A stretch of 8,595 bases of DNA from Candidatus Roizmanbacteria bacterium (lineage in GTDB: Bacteria; Patescibacteriota; Microgenomatia; UBA1406; GWC2-37-13), in contig JANLIS010000081.1 of NCBI GenBank assembly GCA_024653985.1, positions 1 through 8,595 on the forward strand. Direction: 5' to 3'. The notes beneath the pieces were generated by a model. It had not been told where the DNA came from. It made no database searches and saw nothing but the letters and a program-made list of their open reading frames with translations. The first letter of the stretch is position 1. Each line of letters begins with the position of its first letter. The translations under genes and the position numbers were made by a program. Shown in pieces: positions 5,124 through 8,595 of the stretch.

Positions 5124-6206
5124 ATGGCAAACTTGAGGGTCCCAGGACCAACCCCATTGCTTCCAAAAGTACTCTCTTCACTCTCTCAACAAATGATCAG
5201 CCACCGGGGAAAAGGTTATGAAAAAGTTCATGCAGAAGTAGTTTCCGGTCTTCAATATTTTTATCAAACAAAAAATCCTATCTATTTACTTACCGCCTCG
5301 GGTACAGCCGGACTTGAAACAGCTGTCGTCAATTTTTTTTCACCGGGTGACACAGTTGTTTTTTTTACCTGCGGTGAATTCGGTAATCGTTGGAGCGAGA
5401 TCGCCCGAAGTTTTAAATTGAATGTCACTCAAGTTAAATTTGATGAAGGTACCAGGGTCAGAAAAGAAGTTGTTAAAAAAACTTTGTCGGGAATGAAAAA
5501 TGTCGCCGGAGTTTTCATCACCCACAACGAAACGGGAACCGGTGTTTTAAATAATATATTTGAAATTACTCCGATCGTCAAAGCTCATCCTTCAAAACCT
5601 CTTTTATTGGTTGATTCCGTAAGCGCCTTAGGTGGTGTAAATTTACCGATGGATAAGTTGGGAGTTGATGTTTTGGTTTCTGCTTCTCAAAAAGCTTGGA
5701 TGGCTTCACCAGGAATGGCAATGGTCGCTGTTTCTCCTTATGCCTGGGAAAAACACCAAAAATCAACCATGCCCCGGTATTATTTTGATCTGACCAAATA
5801 TGAAAAATTTGCTCAAAAAAATCAGACCCCAGCCACACCAGCCGTTTCTGTCCTGTATAGTCTTCAGTCCGCTTTGGAGTTGATGAAAAAAGAAGGAAGA
5901 GAAAAGGTTTTTAAAAGACACATTGATCTAAGAGATTATTTCAGAGGTGAAGTTAAAAAGCTCGGCCTTAAATTGGTTGTTGATGATAAAGATGCTTCAC
6001 CGACCGTAACTTCCATCTATCCACCCCAGGGAGTTGATGAAAAGGTCTGGAGAGATCTATTGAAAAGTAAATATAATCAGATACTTGCCGGCGGAATGGG
6101 AGGATTGAAGGGAAAGATCGTCCGTGTCGCCCATATGGGAAGCGCTGTAAAATCAGACCTTGAACAGGTATTAGTAGCGTTTAGGAAATCATTAAAAGAA
6201 TTATAG
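5124..6206 (+). CDS. Class V PLP-dependent aminotransferase (serine-pyruvate / alanine-glyoxylate type; possible phosphoserine aminotransferase)
   Basis: The 360-residue product belongs to the AGXT-like branch of fold-type I, class V aminotransferases. It starts MANLRVPGPTPLLP, the family's usual N-terminus. It has SHRGKGY (26-32), the PLP phosphate-binding TASGTAGLE (57-65), HNETGTG (134-140), LVDSVSALGG with Asp164 for the pyridine nitrogen, and SASQKAWMASPG with Lys190 as the Schiff-base lysine. NQTPATPAVS and the late KGKIVRVAHMG follow. An in-frame ATG at 5106 would add MYYFFT, but the promoter -10 lies inside that extension, so 5124 is preferred. A 3-phosphoglycerate dehydrogenase-like gene is next downstream. 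Pairs of AGXT-like aminotransferase and serA occur in other bacteria, where the aminotransferase is thought to act on phosphohydroxypyruvate/phosphoserine. That substrate is an inference here; alanine, serine or glyoxylate remain possible. Confidence 0.92.
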   Translation: MANLRVPGPTPLLPKVLSSLSQQMISHRGKGYEKVHAEVVSGLQYFYQTKNPIYLLTASGTAGLETAVVNFFSPGDTVVFFTCGEFGNRWSEIARSFKLNVTQVKFDEGTRVRKEVVKKTLSGMKNVAGVFITHNETGTGVLNNIFEITPIVKAHPSKPLLLVDSVSALGGVNLPMDKLGVDVLVSASQKAWMASPGMAMVAVSPYAWEKHQKSTMPRYYFDLTKYEKFAQKNQTPATPAVSVLYSLQSALELMKKEGREKVFKRHIDLRDYFRGEVKKLGLKLVVDDKDASPTVTSIYPPQGVDEKVWRDLLKSKYNQILAGGMGGLKGKIVRVAHMGSAVKSDLEQVLVAFRKSLKEL

Positions 6207-6209
6207 TAT

Positions 6210-6296
6210 GTCATCCCCTCGGAGGAGGGGATCCAGTCTATAATTACATTTTAAAAAGGTTATTTTAGTCTGGATTCCCGCCTACGCGGGAATGAC
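6210..6296. repeat. REPIN-like element: two inverted 30-bp palindromic units
   Basis: Two 30-bp units (6210-6239 and 6267-6296) lie head to head in inverted orientation around an AT-rich 27-bp centre. Each holds a perfect 8-bp hairpin with a 4-nt loop: ATCCCCTC/GAGGGGAT (6213-6220, 6225-6232) and ATTCCCGC/GCGGGAAT (6274-6281, 6286-6293). The outer ends (GTCAT / ATGAC) and inner arms (ATCCAG / CTGGAT) are also complementary. The stem bases differ between the two units but stay self-complementary, so folding is conserved over sequence. The form resembles REP/REPIN and Neisseria dRS3-type repeats. A TATAAT (6239-6244) sits in the centre. It fills almost all of the spacer between aminotransferase and dehydrogenase genes. 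T-runs expected of a terminator are missing. Confidence 0.8.
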
Positions 6297-6307
6297 AAAC
6301 ATTCAAT

Positions 6308-7198
6308 ATGTTTAAAATATTAATCTCTGACAAAATAGATAAAAGCATCATTGACCAGATTAAGAATCCTAAATTCACCTTCGACTATCAGCCGGAAATT
6401 ACTCCCGAAGAGCTACTTAAAGTTATTCCAAATTATGCGGGATTGGTCGTCCGTAGCCGAACCAAGGTAACGGCCAATGTGATTGACCGCGGTCATAATT
6501 TAAAGGTGATTGCTAGAGTCGGTAGCGGTCTTGATAATGTTGATATTATTGAAGCAAAAAAAAGAAAGATCGCCGTCATCAACTCACCAGAGTCTAATTC
6601 GGGCGCCGTTACTGAACTGGCCGTCGGTTTGGTCTTGTCTCTCCTACGCAAGCTTCCACGGGCATATTCCTCAATGAACGAAGGTCTCTGGATCAAAAAA
6701 GAACTTAAGGGAGAAGAAATAGAAGGAAAAAAAGTTGGAGTGATCGGTTATGGTCATATCGGAAAAAGAGTGACAAAAATATTTACTGCCTTTGGAGCCA
6801 AAGTTGATTACTACAGCCGCTCCGAAAAAACCAATTCCCTTAAATATATTTTCAAACATTCCGATATCATCACCGTTCATCTACCTTTGAATAATGCCAC
6901 AAAAAATTTAGTCAATGCTGAACTGCTTTCATTGATGAAACCAACCAGTTATTTTGTCAATACTTCCCGTGGTGGGATAGTTGAGGAGAAAACACTTTTC
7001 AAAGCGCTACAACAAAAAAAGATTGCCGGGGCCGCTCTTGATGTCTTCTGGCAGGAACCATTACCTCCGACCTCTCCCTGGAGAAAACTGCCAAACGTAA
7101 TTATCTCTCCTCATATCGCCGCATCAACAAGTGAAGCTTTAAAAAAAGGAACAAAGATCGTCGTTGACGAAATTATTAAAATTTTTAGTAAAAAATAA
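6308..7198 (+). CDS. serA: D-3-phosphoglycerate dehydrogenase-like 2-hydroxyacid dehydrogenase, short form
   Basis: The 296-residue product is a D-isomer-specific 2-hydroxyacid dehydrogenase, expected to oxidise 3-phosphoglycerate to 3-phosphohydroxypyruvate, or the reverse, with a nicotinamide cofactor. It has the substrate-domain motif VVRSRTKVT (47-55), ARVGSGLDNVD (69-79), and the Rossmann loop GYGHIG (147-152). Three catalytic residues follow: Arg221 in NTSRGGIV, Glu250 in DVFWQEP, His269 in SPHIAAST. It ends right after the catalytic unit with no ACT or intervening domain, so serine feedback control as in E. coli SerA is not expected. At the end of the second Rossmann strand it reads DYYSRSEK and not a clear acidic ribose-binding residue. 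Some glyoxylate/hydroxypyruvate reductases look like that, so cofactor and substrate are not certain. The pairing with the aminotransferase and serine kinase-like gene favours a serine role. Confidence 0.87.
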   Translation: MFKILISDKIDKSIIDQIKNPKFTFDYQPEITPEELLKVIPNYAGLVVRSRTKVTANVIDRGHNLKVIARVGSGLDNVDIIEAKKRKIAVINSPESNSGAVTELAVGLVLSLLRKLPRAYSSMNEGLWIKKELKGEEIEGKKVGVIGYGHIGKRVTKIFTAFGAKVDYYSRSEKTNSLKYIFKHSDIITVHLPLNNATKNLVNAELLSLMKPTSYFVNTSRGGIVEEKTLFKALQQKKIAGAALDVFWQEPLPPTSPWRKLPNVIISPHIAASTSEALKKGTKIVVDEIIKIFSKK

Positions 7199-7199
7199 T

Positions 7200-8033
7200 A
7201 TGAAAACCGATCGTTTTCAGTTAGATGTTATTCCTATTGAAAATATTTTGGTTCACGAAGAGCTGGATCCATCAAACAGCAAAGAGCTTGTTAATTTTCT
7301 TAAAAAAAGTCAGACCTTAAGTAATCCTATCATCACCGCAGCTCTCGGTAATAAAAAATATGTCCAACTTGACGGCATGAACAGGATCTATTCTTTCAAA
7401 ACTTTGGGAATAAAAACGATCACCGCTCAGATCGTTGACTATAATAACCAGGAAGAAATTGAGCTGTCTTCATGGCTTCATATATTTAAAGGGGATTTAA
7501 AAAAGTTTCTCGCTTTTATCAAAAAAGATCTTACCCTTGTCGTTACCCAAGGAAAAATGGACCAGGTCGGACACCGATATATCAAAGAGAGAGATTTTGG
7601 ACGGCTTTGTTCGATCGTCACTAATAAGAAGGAAGTTTTTTTCATTTCAACCGGAAACAATTTTCATGAAAAGATCAAACGACTAAATTACATTGTTTCT
7701 TTTTACAAAAATGACCTTTCCCGTGGTGCCCTTCCATATACTTTAAATTCCGATACGATCAAGAAGTTTTTTAAACAAAATCCTGATGATAATATTATTG
7801 TTATCTTTCCTACCTTTACACCTCAGCAAATTATAGATGCAGCAAAATCGAATGTCCTTCTCCCAACCGGGATCACCCGCCATCTGGTCAAAAGCCGGGT
7901 CCTAAATATCAATCTTCCTTTGAGTATTTTTGATAATAAAAAATCACTCAAACAACAGAATGGGGAACAAGATAGGATACTAATGAAAAAGAGGTCACGA
8001 CTTTATGAAGAGGCAACCGTTAATTTTGAATAA
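7200..8033 (+). CDS. SbnI/SerK-like ParB-fold protein, predicted free L-serine kinase
   Basis: The 277-residue product has an N-terminal ParB/sulfiredoxin-like domain. It shows IPIENILVHEELDP (11-24), NPIITA (42-47) and LDGMNRIYSFKTLG (57-70), where canonical ParB has a GERR-type box. The DGxxR form, the overall length and the C-terminal RLYEEATVNFE resemble, as I recall them, SbnI of Staphylococcus and archaeal SerK, which phosphorylate free serine to O-phosphoserine. An acid of the HEE motif (Glu20 or Glu21) is a candidate catalytic residue. No helix-turn-helix segment typical of ParB is apparent. The ATG at 7200, 1 nt after the serA stop, is preferred over an upstream in-frame ATG at 7164 because it avoids a 35-bp overlap and fits the domain start. 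With the two upstream genes it makes a serine/O-phosphoserine/3-phosphoglycerate route. Family call is fairly good; kinase activity is inferred. Confidence 0.72.
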   Translation: MKTDRFQLDVIPIENILVHEELDPSNSKELVNFLKKSQTLSNPIITAALGNKKYVQLDGMNRIYSFKTLGIKTITAQIVDYNNQEEIELSSWLHIFKGDLKKFLAFIKKDLTLVVTQGKMDQVGHRYIKERDFGRLCSIVTNKKEVFFISTGNNFHEKIKRLNYIVSFYKNDLSRGALPYTLNSDTIKKFFKQNPDDNIIVIFPTFTPQQIIDAAKSNVLLPTGITRHLVKSRVLNINLPLSIFDNKKSLKQQNGEQDRILMKKRSRLYEEATVNFE

Positions 8034-8038
8034 ATAAT

Positions 8039-8344
8039 ATGAAAGGTTTCATTGAATTTATACGTGAGCGTGGAGTGGTTGGGTTTGCGGTCGCCTTTAT
8101 TTTGGGAGGAGCCGTTACCAAAGTAGTTTCTTCTTTAGTCTCCGACATTGTCAATCCTGTTCTTGGTCTTATCTTATCCCGGACAAAAAGTTTGGAGTCA
8201 ATGTATTTTAAAATTTCTGGAGCTAAGGTTATGTGGGGTCATTTCATAAGCGTAGCAATCGATTTTTTAATTTTATCAGCAGTTGTCTATTTTATCGTCA
8301 AAGTCTTTGGTTTAGAAAAAATTGATAAAAAGAAAACTTCATGA
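8039..8344 (+). CDS. mscL: Large-conductance mechanosensitive channel MscL, compact form
   Basis: MscL is a homopentameric membrane channel that opens under tension to release solutes during hypo-osmotic shock. The 101-residue product has the amphipathic N-terminal helix and first pore helix (MKGFIEFIRERGVVGFAVAFILGGAVTKVVSSLVSDIVNPVLGLIL, 1-46). A short external loop (47-65) and the second membrane helix (about 66-91, WGHFISVAIDFLILSAVVYFIVKVF) follow. E. coli MscL is 136 residues; here the external loop is shorter and the cytoplasmic C-terminal helix bundle is reduced to a lysine-rich tail (KIDKKKTS). It starts 5 nt after the serine-kinase-like gene and its TGA overlaps the next ATG (ATGA), indicating translational coupling in one transcript. 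The start has no Shine-Dalgarno, consistent with coupling. The assignment is good; there is no evident metabolic link to its neighbours. Confidence 0.88.
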   Translation: MKGFIEFIRERGVVGFAVAFILGGAVTKVVSSLVSDIVNPVLGLILSRTKSLESMYFKISGAKVMWGHFISVAIDFLILSAVVYFIVKVFGLEKIDKKKTS

Positions 8345-8595
8345 ACAAAAGCCTGATCGTTCTAATCGTCATCATTATTTCGTCCACGATCATGTATTTC
8401 GTCTCTGGAATTCCTCAACCAACAATATTAACCTGTACCAAAGATGTTTTTATCTGCCGTGACGGATCACGGGTCCGCCGGGTCGAGCCAAAATGCGAAT
8501 TTGCCGCCTGTCCGACCATTATTAAGAAGCCTGAACAAGTCGAACAAGGTAAATTTTGTGGTGGAATTGCCGGAATCTTGTGTCCTGAAGGATAT
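8341..8595 (+). CDS. Cysteine-rich secreted or membrane-anchored protein, 3' truncated by the window edge
   Basis: The frame starting in the ATGA overlap with mscL stays open for 85 codons to the window end. Residues 4-22 (SLIVLIVIIISSTIMYFVS) form a signal peptide or membrane anchor. The outside part has six cysteines so far (32, 39, 52, 57, 73, 81), in two small motifs: TCTKDVFICRDGSRVRRVEP followed by KCEFAACP, and FCGGIAGILCPEGY. Both resemble short disulfide-type modules that I recall in many CPR surface proteins ('C-PDGS-V-R-GP-CEFA-CP' and 'CGGIAGI-CPEGY-C'). The CGGIAGI module probably continues past the edge. Their function is unknown; some resemble protease-inhibitor-like folds, which is only a suggestion. 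Even cysteine spacing and export signal suggest disulfide bonding outside the cell. The gene is translationally coupled to mscL. Confidence 0.78.
   Translation, partial: MNKSLIVLIVIIISSTIMYFVSGIPQPTILTCTKDVFICRDGSRVRRVEPKCEFAACPTIIKKPEQVEQGKFCGGIAGILCPEGY

Noticed and set aside
6210..6296. Interpretation of the double hairpin as only a terminator of the aminotransferase gene
   Set aside because: Neither hairpin is followed by a T-tract, and the two units form an inverted pair, which fits a repeat element better.
7164..7199. Upstream in-frame start for the serine-kinase-like gene
   Set aside because: It would overlap serA by 35 bp and add residues (MTKLLKFLVKNN) not expected before the domain; ATG 7200 follows the serA stop by 1 nt.
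7200..8033. Chromosome-partition ParB
   Set aside because: The box is DGMNR and not GERR, there is no apparent HTH domain, no parA or parS-like palindrome nearby, and the neighbours are serine-metabolism genes.

Overview
The window looks like a chromosomal segment of a Candidate Phyla Radiation (Patescibacteria) bacterium, most likely from the Microgenomates side. This placement is inferred. It rests on the AT-rich composition, short gaps or overlaps between genes, a recA-recX-rny neighbourhood, a small 'LPDSPLY' (DUF5667-like) envelope protein, a stand-alone polytopic O-antigen-ligase-like protein, and a cysteine-rich surface protein of a type common in these genomes. TGA ends at least two genes (mscL and the ligase-like gene), so the standard/table 11 code applies and not the Gracilibacteria/SR1 code.

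Left part (1-3311, + strand): the 3' two thirds of recA, then recX, rny (RNase Y) and an HU-type DNA-binding protein gene. The spacers between them are AT-rich and carry degenerate 7-bp tandem repeats. The HU gene has the only strong Shine-Dalgarno sequence in the window, two candidate promoters and a clear hairpin terminator. RNase Y is complete except that it lacks the usual N-terminal transmembrane anchor.

Middle (3373-5083): a small secreted or membrane-anchored protein (+) converges with, and overlaps by 29 bp, a polytopic Wzy/WaaL-family glycan polymerase or ligase (-). The latter carries micro-satellite repeats translated in frame inside a loop.

Right part (5124-8595, + strand): a class V aminotransferase (AGXT/serine-pyruvate type), an 87-bp REPIN-like double hairpin, a D-3-phosphoglycerate dehydrogenase-like protein without an ACT domain, a SbnI/SerK-like ParB-fold protein (predicted free-serine kinase), a compact MscL channel, and the start of a cysteine-rich secreted protein that runs off the window. 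The last four genes are separated by 1 and 5 nt and then overlap by 4 nt (ATGA), so they are probably one transcript. Aminotransferase, dehydrogenase and serine kinase together can interconvert serine, O-phosphoserine, 3-phosphohydroxypyruvate and 3-phosphoglycerate. This would link serine to glycolysis and is the most interesting system in the window.

Several genes (rny, the 3373 gene, the aminotransferase, the ligase) have a -10-like hexamer only about 5-12 nt upstream of the start codon and no Shine-Dalgarno sequence. This suggests leaderless or near-leaderless mRNAs alongside a classical SD-led HU gene. No tRNA, rRNA, CRISPR array or insertion sequence was seen, and no gene-free stretch exceeds 300 bp.
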